Shown: positions 45,054 to 54,008 of the stretch, in pieces | How positions within the stretch are numbered: position 1 is the first letter of the stretch | Layout: every line of letters starts with the position of its first letter | Translations under genes and position numbers: made by a program | Assembly (NCBI RefSeq): GCF_014202335.1 | Contig: NZ_JACHGP010000006.1 | Location: 372,001 to 436,000 of the forward strand | Origin: Mycobacterium sp. AZCC_0083 | GTDB taxonomy: Bacteria > Actinomycetota > Actinomycetes > Mycobacteriales > Mycobacteriaceae | DNA: 64,000 nt | Direction: 5' to 3' | The notes under the pieces: model-generated | Databases searched by the model: none | The model's input: only the letters and a program-made list of their open reading frames with translations | What the model was told of the DNA's origin: nothing

Positions 45054-46326
45054 TGGACAAACGTCGAGCCCTCCCCGAGGAGCACCTGGAGACAAGGTCT
45101 TCTCGAGATCGCCGTGCTGCGAGTCATTTTCGTGACGCCCCCTCGCTGGGTGACGCCGGGCGAGTCGCAGTGATGGTGGCCCGCGCGGGGACGCACACCG
45201 CACTCGACAAGATCCGCCGGTCGGTGGTGTGGGAACGCACGCAGGTGCCCGCCCGGATACAGGACGTCACCGAGGAGTGGCTGACCGCGATTCTCTGCGG
45301 ACCGCATCGGGACGCTCGCGTGACGGGCGTGTCCGTCGGTGATCAAACGTCAGGAACGTCGGTTCGTGGCCGACTTCATCTGCAGTACAACCGGTTCGGA
45401 CCTCTGCACGACCTCCCCGAAACCCTGTTCGCTAAGAGCACGCCGACGCTGGTCACCAGGATTGCCAATGGCATCACCGGCACCGCCCGCGCCGAGGCAG
45501 GTTTTTACAACGAGTTACGCCCACACTTGTCCCTGGAGGCACCTAGGGGCTACCACTGCACCATCGACTCACGGTCCTTTCGCACGATTCATCTCCTTGA
45601 GGATCTCGTATCGACGAGAAACGCTGTCTTCTGCACGCCGACGACGTCGATATCGCGGAACCAGGCGGAGCAGATCGTTGACCAACTGGCGACGCTGCAC
45701 GGGACGGCAACCACCCTGGGTGTGGGGTGCCAGCAGCAACCACCGTGGCTTCGGACGTACCCCCAGTGGTGGCAGGCGGCGAGTTCGGCGACCTACATCC
45801 GCAGATATCACCACCGCGGGCAGGCCGCCGCCGACAACGAGGAGATAACGCCTCCGCGCTTGCGTGGCCGATCGTCCGCGCTGTGGAACCGTTTCGTGAA
45901 ATCCGTCGACGCCCACCTCGCACTGCCGCACACCCTGATTCACGGCGACGTACACCTGGGCAACTGGTACCTAACCGCCGCAGGCGGGATGGGACTCTGC
46001 GACTGGCAGTGTGTTTCAGCCGGACATTGGTCACGCGACCTCGCCTACGCCTTGACCTCGACACTGACGGTCGACCAGCGGCGCGACTGGGAACGTGACC
46101 TGATCGCGAACTATCTCGAGCGGCTCGCGGAGGCTGGAGGAGATGCACTCGATTCCCCGCCACGTGGGACCTCTACCGCCAGCAGACGCTTGGTGCCCTG
46201 GTGATGTGGACACCGACCCATCACCCACCGCGATTCCTGCCCGCCATGCAGCCCAGATCCATGACCACCGAGATGCTGCGGCGCATTCTCACAGCCATCG
46301 ACGATCTCGACGCGATCGATGCATAA
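45053..46326 (+). pseudogene. APH-type phosphotransferase with an apparent frameshift near its 3' end
   Basis: The open frame from ATG 45053 ends at 46204 (383 residues). It shows an aminoglycoside-phosphotransferase/choline-kinase-like fold: LIHGDVHLGNWYL catalytic loop and MGLCDWQCVSAGHWSRDLAY metal-binding loop. After about 46150 the last residues (DSPPRGTSTASRRLVPW) are unlike the family. The frame shifted by one base gives TWDLYRQQTLGALVMWTP, then HPPRFLPAMQP and ILTAIDDLDAIDA to a stop at 46324-46326, which is the expected ending. One missing base around 46151-46157 explains it. Either a recent mutation or a sequencing error; the catalytic part is intact. Confidence 0.75.
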
Positions 46327-46501
46327 CGGCCACTCGCGTCTAGCCCGTCCTCGCACAGGCTCCGGCGTCCGACATCTGGGCCATATTGGAGACGATCGAC
46401 TGGCCGTCGTGACGCGGATCGTTGGCACGAAAATGGTTGGTACACACCCCGGTGACGTGCGACGGTTGTATTCGGCGTTAACGAGGGAAGAAGGCTAACT
46501 G

Positions 46502-47344
46502 ATGGTGCCTAACGTGGAAGCGCTGGCAGCACTGGGTCCACGTCCAGAGGACATGCATGCCTCTGGCGCGGCTTGGGTGTTCACTCTCGTCGTCGGGATC
46601 GGGTTCGTCCTGGTTGCGGCCTGGTGTCTCACCTACGCCATCCACCGTCGAGATGTGCTGCCGCTGGTGATGCTTGGCAGCGGTCTGCTATCGGTCGGGT
46701 TGGAACCGGTTGTCGATACCATGGGCAAAGTTTGGTACGCCAGTGACAATCCGTGGGTCGTCTATACCGGGATGGGCGTTCCGCAGCCGGCATTCCTCGT
46801 GCTTGGCTATGCGCTGTTCTGGGGCGGCAGCGTCTACGTGGGTTCACGATTTGTCTTGAACGGAACAAGTCTGTGGAAGGTCTTCGCGACCGTTTTCGCG
46901 ATGGACTTGTTTGTCGAGTACTTGGGAGCACCGATACTCAAAGTTGGTGTCTACTACGACTTCTCACCATTCAATGTGCTGGGCTTTCCAATCTGGTGGG
47001 CATTTGTCAACGGTGCAGCCGGCGCCGTCGGGGTCTGGCTGCTCATCGTTCTGGAGCCCCGGCTCACTGGATGGCGACGTATCGGTTTGCTGCCGGTGTC
47101 GGCCACCGCGTTCGGCGCGACGCATGCGACCTGCGCGTGGCCGGTCTGGGTCTGCCTACACTCGAACGCGCCGCATTGGCTGGGCTACGTGGCTGGTGCG
47201 TATGCGATCTCGATGGCGTTCGCAGTGGTCGCCTTCGCCAACAGTGAGATCCGATCGCGCACATCGGCGTCGTTGTCACCCTCCGACGCGGAACCGCAGC
47301 GCCGCGGCGTGGGAACTGCCCACCCCGCTGCCAGAGCTGGCTAG
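46502..47344 (+). CDS. AveC-like multi-pass membrane protein (paralog D)
   Basis: 280 residues, about seven membrane segments. Core: E68-P-x2-D-x-M-G-K, VWYASDNPWVV, VLGYALFW, and VYYDFSPFNVLG in place of KYYG. It differs from A-C where they have FGRxIP; here the residues are MGVPQP, so this copy may have altered activity. It follows the phosphotransferase by 175 bp on the same strand, so it closes the catabolic block that paralog C opens. Function unknown. Confidence 0.72.
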   Translation: MVPNVEALAALGPRPEDMHASGAAWVFTLVVGIGFVLVAAWCLTYAIHRRDVLPLVMLGSGLLSVGLEPVVDTMGKVWYASDNPWVVYTGMGVPQPAFLVLGYALFWGGSVYVGSRFVLNGTSLWKVFATVFAMDLFVEYLGAPILKVGVYYDFSPFNVLGFPIWWAFVNGAAGAVGVWLLIVLEPRLTGWRRIGLLPVSATAFGATHATCAWPVWVCLHSNAPHWLGYVAGAYAISMAFAVVAFANSEIRSRTSASLSPSDAEPQRRGVGTAHPAARAG

Positions 47345-47477
47345 TCCTGCCTCAGATCGCCAGCCGGCACCAATTTGGGCGGCCAGATTACGAGGGCCTG
47401 CCGATCTGTCGCTTGGATGACGCACATCAGCTTGACTTCACCGATCGTCCGTATCCCTGACGTAACTGCGGCCAGCG

Positions 47478-49115
47478 TCAGGCGCAGTCGATCATCGGGT
47501 CGGCCCAGTCGCCGTGGTCGAATTCGATGTTGTCGCCGCCGTCGGTCACGACGAGCTTCACGGTCTCAGCGCCCGATATGTTGGCGGCCAGCGACTTCGG
47601 GGGCGTCGCGTTGAACACGAGCCCGCTGTCGGCGACCAGCTTGTCATCGGCGTAGATCTTGAACGCCACGGAGCCCTGTCCTTGTACCTCGTCGTCGATG
47701 CCGACCGTGGCGGTCAGTGTCGAACACGACCCGCCGAGGTAGTACGCGATCTCGCTGGGACCGTGCGCGCCAAGCCCGTTCGTGAACTTGACGCCGTGCA
47801 GTGTCAGCGCTCGCCCGTCGCCGATGGGTTGGTCGCCATTGCTTCGGTCCGTCTCGAATGGGCCCCAACCGTTGGAACTGCTGAGCTCGACCACGTGGGA
47901 CAGGTTCCATCGCCCGGCGTGCCGTGCGGCCACGGGGCTGATGCGAAGAAGAACGGTGGAATAGCCAGGCACCGATGCACTCAGCGTGCCACCGGTTGCG
48001 ACACGAGTGGCCTTGGACCACAGGTCCTTGACGACATACCTTCCGGCGTCGAACCCGATCTTGTCGAGGTTGGTCTCGATGGTCGCGTCGGTATTGGTCT
48101 CGTTGAACAGAGCCACGGCTTGGTCACCGCCCGCCAGTGGCTTCACGATCACGTGCAAGCCATCGCCCGATTGAACCTCGCGACCTCCGATGCCCAGTGG
48201 ATCCTGGTCCACCGCAATCACATCGGCATTGGTGATCGTGGCCATCGTCTCCGGCGACGCGTTGCGCAGGTCGCTCGCGATGAGCAGCGGCGCCGCCATG
48301 ACCGACCACAGGCTGAATTGGCTGCGGTACTGGGTGTCGGTCATGCCCCCGTTGCCGCTTCGAAGGAAGTCCGGGTCATTCCAATTGCCCGGGCTTGCGT
48401 ACCGCGCGGGCGACAGGTTGCTGTTCAGATTGTCCAGCACGCTGTCCCAATTGTCTGCTATGTCGCCGCCGGTGCGCCACAGGTCTGCGATGCCGGCAGC
48501 CCACTCCCACGGCTTGTTCTGACCCCACTCGCAGATCGACAACACGATCGGGCGACCGGTCGCACTCAAGGCGTCGTGCATCGTGCGGTAACGCTGTTGG
48601 GCGTCAACGCCCTGGTTGTTGCAGTTGTCGTATTTGAGGAAGTCAACTCCCCAGGATGCGAACAAGTTCGCGTCCTCGACCTCGTGGTTCAGCGCGCCGG
48701 GAAACCCGTTGGGGTCGCAGGTCTTGGTACCGGCGCTCGTGTAGATTCCGAACTTGAGGCCCTTCTCGTGGACGTAGTCCGCGAGTGCCTTGATGCCGTC
48801 GGGGAACCTCCTCGGGTCGGGTACGAGGTTTCCTTCGGCGTTGCGTTCCGGCAGTGCCCAACAATCATCGATGTTTACGTACTGGTAGCCGGCGTCCTTC
48901 AAGCCCTTGTCCACGATCGCGTCCGCGATGCCCCTGATCATCGCGTCGTCGAGGCTGCCGTCGCAGTACGTCGTGATCCAGCTGTTGAAACCCATGGGTG
49001 GGGTCGGTGCCAGTCCATCCGATGCGGTTGGCGGGGACGTCCATGGCCACACGATGGCACCGCCGACCATGGCGCCGAACGTGATGAGGATCGCGATCGT
49101 GCGTCCGCCAATCAC
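47478..49115 (-). CDS. Alpha-galactosidase (GH27) with C-terminal NPCBM module
   Basis: About 545 residues from GTG 49115. The frame stays open much further upstream, but that part is the antisense of the argP gene. One membrane anchor or uncleaved signal (TIAILITFGAMVGGAIV) is followed by the GH27 barrel: TPPMGFNSWITTYC, NIDDCW, nucleophile Asp163 in FLKYDNCN, acid/base in GNWNDPDFL. After a beta-sandwich C-domain comes an NPCBM carbohydrate-binding module (WGPFETDRSNGDQP, GLGAHGPSEIAYYL). It should hydrolyse alpha-galactosides or beta-L-arabinopyranosides outside the cytoplasmic membrane. It stands alone. Confidence 0.92.
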   Translation of the reverse strand: MIGGRTIAILITFGAMVGGAIVWPWTSPPTASDGLAPTPPMGFNSWITTYCDGSLDDAMIRGIADAIVDKGLKDAGYQYVNIDDCWALPERNAEGNLVPDPRRFPDGIKALADYVHEKGLKFGIYTSAGTKTCDPNGFPGALNHEVEDANLFASWGVDFLKYDNCNNQGVDAQQRYRTMHDALSATGRPIVLSICEWGQNKPWEWAAGIADLWRTGGDIADNWDSVLDNLNSNLSPARYASPGNWNDPDFLRSGNGGMTDTQYRSQFSLWSVMAAPLLIASDLRNASPETMATITNADVIAVDQDPLGIGGREVQSGDGLHVIVKPLAGGDQAVALFNETNTDATIETNLDKIGFDAGRYVVKDLWSKATRVATGGTLSASVPGYSTVLLRISPVAARHAGRWNLSHVVELSSSNGWGPFETDRSNGDQPIGDGRALTLHGVKFTNGLGAHGPSEIAYYLGGSCSTLTATVGIDDEVQGQGSVAFKIYADDKLVADSGLVFNATPPKSLAANISGAETVKLVVTDGGDNIEFDHGDWADPMIDCA

Positions 49116-49256
49116 TGTTCGCGTCCGAGGGTCGCGGCGGCGGTCGGTTCCACCCGACGAGCTTATGGAATCTTTGCTGCGAATGTATGTGTGAGCACGG
49201 GTGCGGTGCGCTCCAGGAGATGCATCATTACATGAGGCAAACTGGACGACAACGCC

Positions 49257-50189
49257 GTGAAGCACCGACGAAAGCCGCAGGTCAAAATGCGCCACGAGTA
49301 CGAGAATCGGCTCGGCGCCGACCAGCTCGCGGCCCTGGCTGCGGTGGTCGAATTCGGCAGCTTCGACGCCGCCGCCGAGCGACTGCACGTGACCCCATCG
49401 GCGGTCAGCCAGCGCATCAAGGCCCTCGAGCAGCGGGTTGGCCAAGTACTGATCGTCCGCGAAAAGCCCTGTAAGGCAACTGCGGCCGGCGTTCCACTGA
49501 TCCGGCTGGCGGCGCAGACCGCGATGCTGGAGTCGGAGGCGCTCGACGCGCTGGGGCACCGTGCAGGCGCGGGACGGCAGCGGGTCGCGATCGCGGTCAA
49601 CGCCGATTCGATGTCGACGTGGTTCACCGCCGTGCTTGGCCAGCTGGACGACGTCCTGTTCGACATCCGCATCGAGGATCAGGATCACTCCGCTCGGCTG
49701 TTGCGCGACGGAACGGTGATGGGCGCGGTCACCACCGAGCGCACGTCGGTTCCGGGGTGTCGGGTGCAGTCGCTGGGTGTGATGCGCTACGTGTCCGTGG
49801 CGAGCCCGGCCTACGTCGAGCGGTACCTGCCAGAGGGCTTCACCGCGGAATCCGTCGCGGTGGCTCCGTCCCTGGCCTGGAATCCCGATGACGCACTGCA
49901 GGACATGTTGCTGCGCAAGGTGTTTCGCCGCGTTATTACCCGGCCAGTGCACTTGGTACCGACGGCAGAGGGCTTTCGGGCCGCGGTGCGGGCCAGCCTG
50001 GGGTGGGGCATGTACCCGGAGCAGACGGCGGGCCCGGCGGTGGCCGAGGGGTCCTTCGTCCGTATCGCCGATGCGCATCTCGACGTGCCGCTGTACTGGC
50101 AGTGCTGGAAGCTGGATAGTCCGATCATCGAGACCGTCACGAATGCGGTGCGGTCAGCTGCTGCAGGTCTTCGCAGGCATCGGCGCTAG
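49257..50189 (+). CDS. argP: LysR family regulator ArgP (IciA)
   Basis: 310 residues from GTG 49257, or 300 from ATG 49287. N-terminal LysR winged helix (LAALAAVVEFGSFDAAAERL, TPSAVSQRIKALEQRVG) and an effector domain with IAVNADSMSTWFTAVLG and RIEDQDHSARLL, which match M. tuberculosis Rv1985c closely as I remember it. ArgP senses basic amino acids and activates the exporter lysE (argO). No lysE lies next to it here; the divergent gene is the alpha-galactosidase, so its usual target must be elsewhere or absent. Confidence 0.9.
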   Translation: MKHRRKPQVKMRHEYENRLGADQLAALAAVVEFGSFDAAAERLHVTPSAVSQRIKALEQRVGQVLIVREKPCKATAAGVPLIRLAAQTAMLESEALDALGHRAGAGRQRVAIAVNADSMSTWFTAVLGQLDDVLFDIRIEDQDHSARLLRDGTVMGAVTTERTSVPGCRVQSLGVMRYVSVASPAYVERYLPEGFTAESVAVAPSLAWNPDDALQDMLLRKVFRRVITRPVHLVPTAEGFRAAVRASLGWGMYPEQTAGPAVAEGSFVRIADAHLDVPLYWQCWKLDSPIIETVTNAVRSAAAGLRRHRR

Positions 50190-50337
50190 CCGCCGGCGGA
50201 AGTCCGAAAAGCGGCCGATTCCTGCCAATCGCCGATCAGTTCCTGACGCCGGAATTAACCCTCCGAACAGTGCGTTTAACCCTTTAGGTCGGCCAAAGAG
50301 GTTAGCAATACGGCCGGATGTAGAGGAAGACACTGAG

Positions 50338-50517
50338 ATGAAGAAGTTCGGATTTGCCACACTGATCGCCAGCGGTCTGACCGCAGCCCTGCTGGGTTTC
50401 GCGGGACCGGCCCAGGCCAGCATCAACACCAGCCCCACCCCCGCCTTGCCGCACTACTCCGTCGACAACCACGACGAAGTGAGCACCACCGACGGGTTCG
50501 TGGACATCCCCTTCTGA
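50338..50517 (+). CDS. Very small secreted peptide
   Basis: 59 residues from ATG 50338, with GAGGAAG upstream. MKKFGFATLIASGLTAALLG and FAGPAQAS form a signal peptide, cleaved near AQA-SIN. The mature peptide is only about 31 residues, acidic, without cysteine, ending DGFVDIPF. Such short exported peptides recur in mycobacteria with no assigned role. Its promoter must lie in the 148 bp after argP. Confidence 0.65.
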   Translation: MKKFGFATLIASGLTAALLGFAGPAQASINTSPTPALPHYSVDNHDEVSTTDGFVDIPF

Positions 50518-50610
50518 TCGGCACCACCCAACTGGCCGTGGCGCACCATTGCGGTGCACCACGGCCAGTGTCTTTGTGTCTCCCAGTGTCGAAGGCGGCA
50601 AGATGAGGGC

Positions 50611-51648
50611 ATGTCGGATAGCGCACCGCTGAACTGGGGTCTGATCGGCGCCAGTGACATCGCCCAAACTCTGATGATTCCCGCGTTGCGGCGGATGAAC
50701 CAAGGCATCCTCGGCTTGGCGAGCAACAACGCCGACCATGCCGCTGACTACGCGGCTCGCAACGAAATACCTTCGCACAATGGTGATTACAGCCTAGATG
50801 GGTTGCTCGCCAACCCCAGTATCGACGCCGTTTACATCTCCAGCACCAATGAGCACCACCTGGCGCATGCCGAGGCCGCTGCCGTCGCCGGAAAGCACGT
50901 GCTGTGCGAGAAGCCGCTGTCGGTCGATCTCGACGGCGCACGACAGATCACCGCCGCATGTGCCACGCACGGGATCGTTCTCGGCGTCAACCACCACCTG
51001 CCAGCAGCCGGGACGCACCGCACCGTGCGGGAGCTGGTGCGCGACGGGGCGATCGGGCGCGTGCTGTCGGTGAACGTGCGGCACACCTCACTGCTGCCAG
51101 AACGGCTGCGCGGCTGGCGGCTCAGTGATCGGCCAGGGGCAGGAGTGGTCATGGATCTGTCGTGCCACGACGCGTCGGTGGTCAATCCGCTGCTGGGCAC
51201 CAGGGCATTGGAGACCGTCGCGATCACCGTGCGGCAAGGACGTTGGGAGACCGCCACCGAGGACGCGTCGGCCGCGGTGATCCGATACGAGGACGACGTC
51301 CTCGTCCGGTTCCACGACGCGTTCACAACACCGCACACCCCGACCTATCTCGAGGTGCACGGCGACGAGGGAAGCATCGTCGCGCCAGACGTGATGACTC
51401 CGGAACCGATCGGCACGGTGCTGCTGCGCACCGCGCGGGGCGAGACCGAGGTCGACGTGCCAGACCACAGACACACCTACGACATCACCATCGAACACTT
51501 CGCCCGCGCCGTCGTCGGCGACGGCCGCCCGGTGGTCGACGGCCAGGACGCGGTGAATGCTCTGGCAGTGTGCGAATCGATCCTCGAGTCCGCACGTACC
51601 GGAACCCGTGTCGCCGTGGACTTCCAGGACGCCGCAACTGCCCGCTGA
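50611..51648 (+). CDS. Gfo/Idh/MocA family oxidoreductase
   Basis: 345 residues from ATG 50611. N-terminal NAD(P) fold (NWGLIGASDIAQTLMIPAL) and the signature CEKPLSVD, with a C-terminal substrate domain (GAGVVMDLSCHDASVVNPLL). These enzymes oxidise or reduce hydroxyls of sugars and polyols, or act on inositols. GASDIA is close to the usual GxGxxG with Ser/Asp variation. No sugar transporter or kinase is next to it, so the substrate is open; the alpha-galactosidase 1.5 kb away is the only sugar-related neighbour. Confidence 0.9.
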   Translation: MSDSAPLNWGLIGASDIAQTLMIPALRRMNQGILGLASNNADHAADYAARNEIPSHNGDYSLDGLLANPSIDAVYISSTNEHHLAHAEAAAVAGKHVLCEKPLSVDLDGARQITAACATHGIVLGVNHHLPAAGTHRTVRELVRDGAIGRVLSVNVRHTSLLPERLRGWRLSDRPGAGVVMDLSCHDASVVNPLLGTRALETVAITVRQGRWETATEDASAAVIRYEDDVLVRFHDAFTTPHTPTYLEVHGDEGSIVAPDVMTPEPIGTVLLRTARGETEVDVPDHRHTYDITIEHFARAVVGDGRPVVDGQDAVNALAVCESILESARTGTRVAVDFQDAATAR

Positions 51649-51690
51649 GTTAGGCGAACGCCGGCTCGCCCTGACGGTTCGCCCTAGCCG

Positions 51691-53685
51691 TCAGGCGACC
51701 GTCGTGCAGAGGTTCGACGCCGCTGAGCTCTGCGGAACGATGAGGACAGGAGTGCTGGTGTGTGCGACGACCGCGGCCGCCACGCTGCCCTGCAAATGTC
51801 CCAGCAGCCCGTTGCGGCGGTGCGGTCCGAGCACGATCAAGCTTGCTTCGTGTTCGTCGGCTGCCGCAACGATGCCCTTCCACGTCGGCGTCGCTTCAAC
51901 GGCCTTGCTATACGCCTGAAATCCGGCCGCGACGGCCAGCGACGCCCCGTGGGCGGCCGTCCGTTCGGCGGCTCGCCGTACCTCGGTGGCTTGGTCGGCG
52001 TCGAAGTGCCCAACCAAATGGCCGTTGTCGGTGGGTGTGAATCCGACGTCGACGGGCTGCCAGACACACACGACGAGGGCGTCGCGTCCCGGCGCCAACT
52101 GGCTCGCGGCCCGTTGGATGGCGAAGGCGGCGAGATCGGATCCGTCGTAGGCGAAGACCACGGGGCCGACGGGTATCGGCGCCTCGGGCCGGAGGGGCGT
52201 CGCGACGACCCGTGCGGGTTCGGCCTGGGGTGGCAGACCCTTCCTGAGTCGCGCCAGCAATGGCGGCGAGTACCAGGCGGGGGATTCGCCGTCGAGGAAT
52301 CGGTCCAGATCGGGCGGTTGCGGCCGAGCTCCACTGAGTACGTAGATCGCCACCCCGAAAACGGCTCCGCCGATCGCGAGCCCGAATCCGATCCACAGTG
52401 CGATTCCGGTGCCGACGACGACATCACCCGAGAACGTCACCGCAAAGTGCACGAAGATTGGCGCGACCAGGAACGCCGCCACTGCCCGCAGGAGTTCGAT
52501 GATCGCGAAGACGCGCTGCAGGCTGTTGGACTGCAACGAGAAGCCCGCGACGAACAGTGCGGGTGCGACGGTGGCACCGAGGGCAAGCCCCGTCAGTGCC
52601 GCGCCGAGCAGGGCAAGTGGCTGGTTGGCGGGTAACGCGAGCCGAAACACCAGGATCCCGGCCGCAAGGAACGCCATCCCGACGAGCGGAAGGTAGTGCA
52701 TGGCACGTCGGGAGATGACCGCCCCGAACACGAACGCCATCACGATGGCGCCGCCGAGTTCTGGCAGGTACAGCAGCCCGACGTGGACCGGGCTGTAGGT
52801 ACGCAGGAACACGTTGGCCGTCAGCACGGTCGCTGCCACCGACGCGGCCGCGGCGAACAGTGCGACGCCCACGCCTGCGACTGGAATCGCACTCGTCAGC
52901 ATCGTTCGGACCGTCAGCAGCGGACGGCGAGCGCGGAATTGGTAGACGATCAACACCACGATCAGGGCGAGACCGCCGAGCATCGGAACGGTCACCGCGG
53001 CATCCCCGAAACCGTGGGTGGTCAATTGAGCAGCGCCGACGAACGCCGCCGTACACCCGACGGCCGCCAGTGCGATCGCCAGCAGGTCACGTGGTGCGTC
53101 GAGGTCGGCGGGCGGGGCGTCGTCGAACGTCAACGCGGCCAGGATCAGAGCCAGCGACGCAATCCCGGCGACGATCCAGAACAGCGGTCGCCACGCGTGC
53201 GACTCGGCCTGCACGCCACCGATGAACGGGCCGAGGGCGACCGCCCCGAACACGCACATGTTCATGATCACGGCCGTGTTCCTGAGCTTGTCTCTCGGGA
53301 ATCCGATCGTGAGTGGAGGCGCGGCCGCGATCAACAGCATGCTGGTCGCCAGTCCCTGCAGCACGTGCCCGCTGATGAACGTGCCGGCGTTGGGTGCAGC
53401 GGCGGCGAGTACCGAGCCCAGCACCAGCACCACCGCGTATCCAAGCAGCATCCTGCGCTGCGGCAGATGTTGTGCGAACTGGACCGCCAGCACCGTGCCG
53501 ACGGCGTACGCCGCGTTGCCAAGACCGGAACTGAGGCTCATCTCCTGAGCGGTCATGTGCAACTGCTCGGAGATGATCGGCACCAATGGGTCGATCGCCG
53601 CGGACAGCGCCAGGTACGGGATCAACGCGAGCGTGACCATGGCGGCGACCGCCGGATAGCGGCCTGCGAGTGGGCCTTGGCGCAT
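51691..53685 (-). CDS. MFS transporter fused to a universal stress protein domain
   Basis: 664 residues from ATG 53685; a TTG at 53718 would add 11. Residues about 1-475 are a DHA2-type 14-segment MFS transporter (SSGLGNAAYAVGTVLAVQFA, RRMLLGYAVVLVLGS). A cytoplasmic linker follows (PDLDRFLDGESPAWYSPPLL), then a UspA-like domain from about residue 510: VVFAYDGSDLAAFAIQRAA with the ATP-site motif GPHRRNGLLGHLQGSVAAAVV. This would tie export to ATP or stress sensing. The frame is continuous, so it is a true fusion. It stands alone. Confidence 0.9.
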   Translation of the reverse strand: MRQGPLAGRYPAVAAMVTLALIPYLALSAAIDPLVPIISEQLHMTAQEMSLSSGLGNAAYAVGTVLAVQFAQHLPQRRMLLGYAVVLVLGSVLAAAAPNAGTFISGHVLQGLATSMLLIAAAPPLTIGFPRDKLRNTAVIMNMCVFGAVALGPFIGGVQAESHAWRPLFWIVAGIASLALILAALTFDDAPPADLDAPRDLLAIALAAVGCTAAFVGAAQLTTHGFGDAAVTVPMLGGLALIVVLIVYQFRARRPLLTVRTMLTSAIPVAGVGVALFAAAASVAATVLTANVFLRTYSPVHVGLLYLPELGGAIVMAFVFGAVISRRAMHYLPLVGMAFLAAGILVFRLALPANQPLALLGAALTGLALGATVAPALFVAGFSLQSNSLQRVFAIIELLRAVAAFLVAPIFVHFAVTFSGDVVVGTGIALWIGFGLAIGGAVFGVAIYVLSGARPQPPDLDRFLDGESPAWYSPPLLARLRKGLPPQAEPARVVATPLRPEAPIPVGPVVFAYDGSDLAAFAIQRAASQLAPGRDALVVCVWQPVDVGFTPTDNGHLVGHFDADQATEVRRAAERTAAHGASLAVAAGFQAYSKAVEATPTWKGIVAAADEHEASLIVLGPHRRNGLLGHLQGSVAAAVVAHTSTPVLIVPQSSAASNLCTTVA

Positions 53686-54008
53686 CAGCTTTGCTCGAAA
53701 CTGTGAATTAGTTGGCAATGCGGGATGCGATTCGGCCGGCTAGTCGAGGGGATCGGGGCAGGCACGTGGTGCTGCAACTCCTTCCTGGCGGGGTTTGTTC
53801 CGGCATTGGCGATCGAGACGGCCTTCCGAAACGGTGGTGTTCACGAGTTACGAACGGCCAGTGAGATGTTCGGGAAAACGTGATCGTGGTAATAGCTTCG
53901 TTAGCCGAAGCAACGACTCTATGTTATCGGTGAACGCCCAACGAGGGTCGGTCGGCGTCCGATCAGGTCCCGGCAGGCGCGGCGAAGGGCCGTACGGCGT
54001 GGTCCGAA
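53686..54008. other. Non-coding region between MFS-USP and aldolase genes
   Basis: No supportable gene. GCTTCG (53895-53900) and CGAAGC (53906-53911) make a 6-bp stem with a 5-base loop, a possible weak terminator for the aldolase gene. Promoter for the MFS-USP gene should lie here; no consensus stands out. Confidence 0.35.

Noticed and set aside
10304..47344. Microbial rhodopsin system: seven-helix proteins near a carotenoid oxygenase that could make retinal
   Set aside because: None of the four seven-helix proteins has a lysine in its last membrane helix for the Schiff base, and their motifs (EPxxD, FGRxIP, YYG) are not those of rhodopsins.
49116..50078. 866-residue reading of the alpha-galactosidase with a start at 50078
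   Set aside because: The extra N-terminal 321 residues are the antisense of argP, with no family features; the true start is near 49115, before the membrane anchor.
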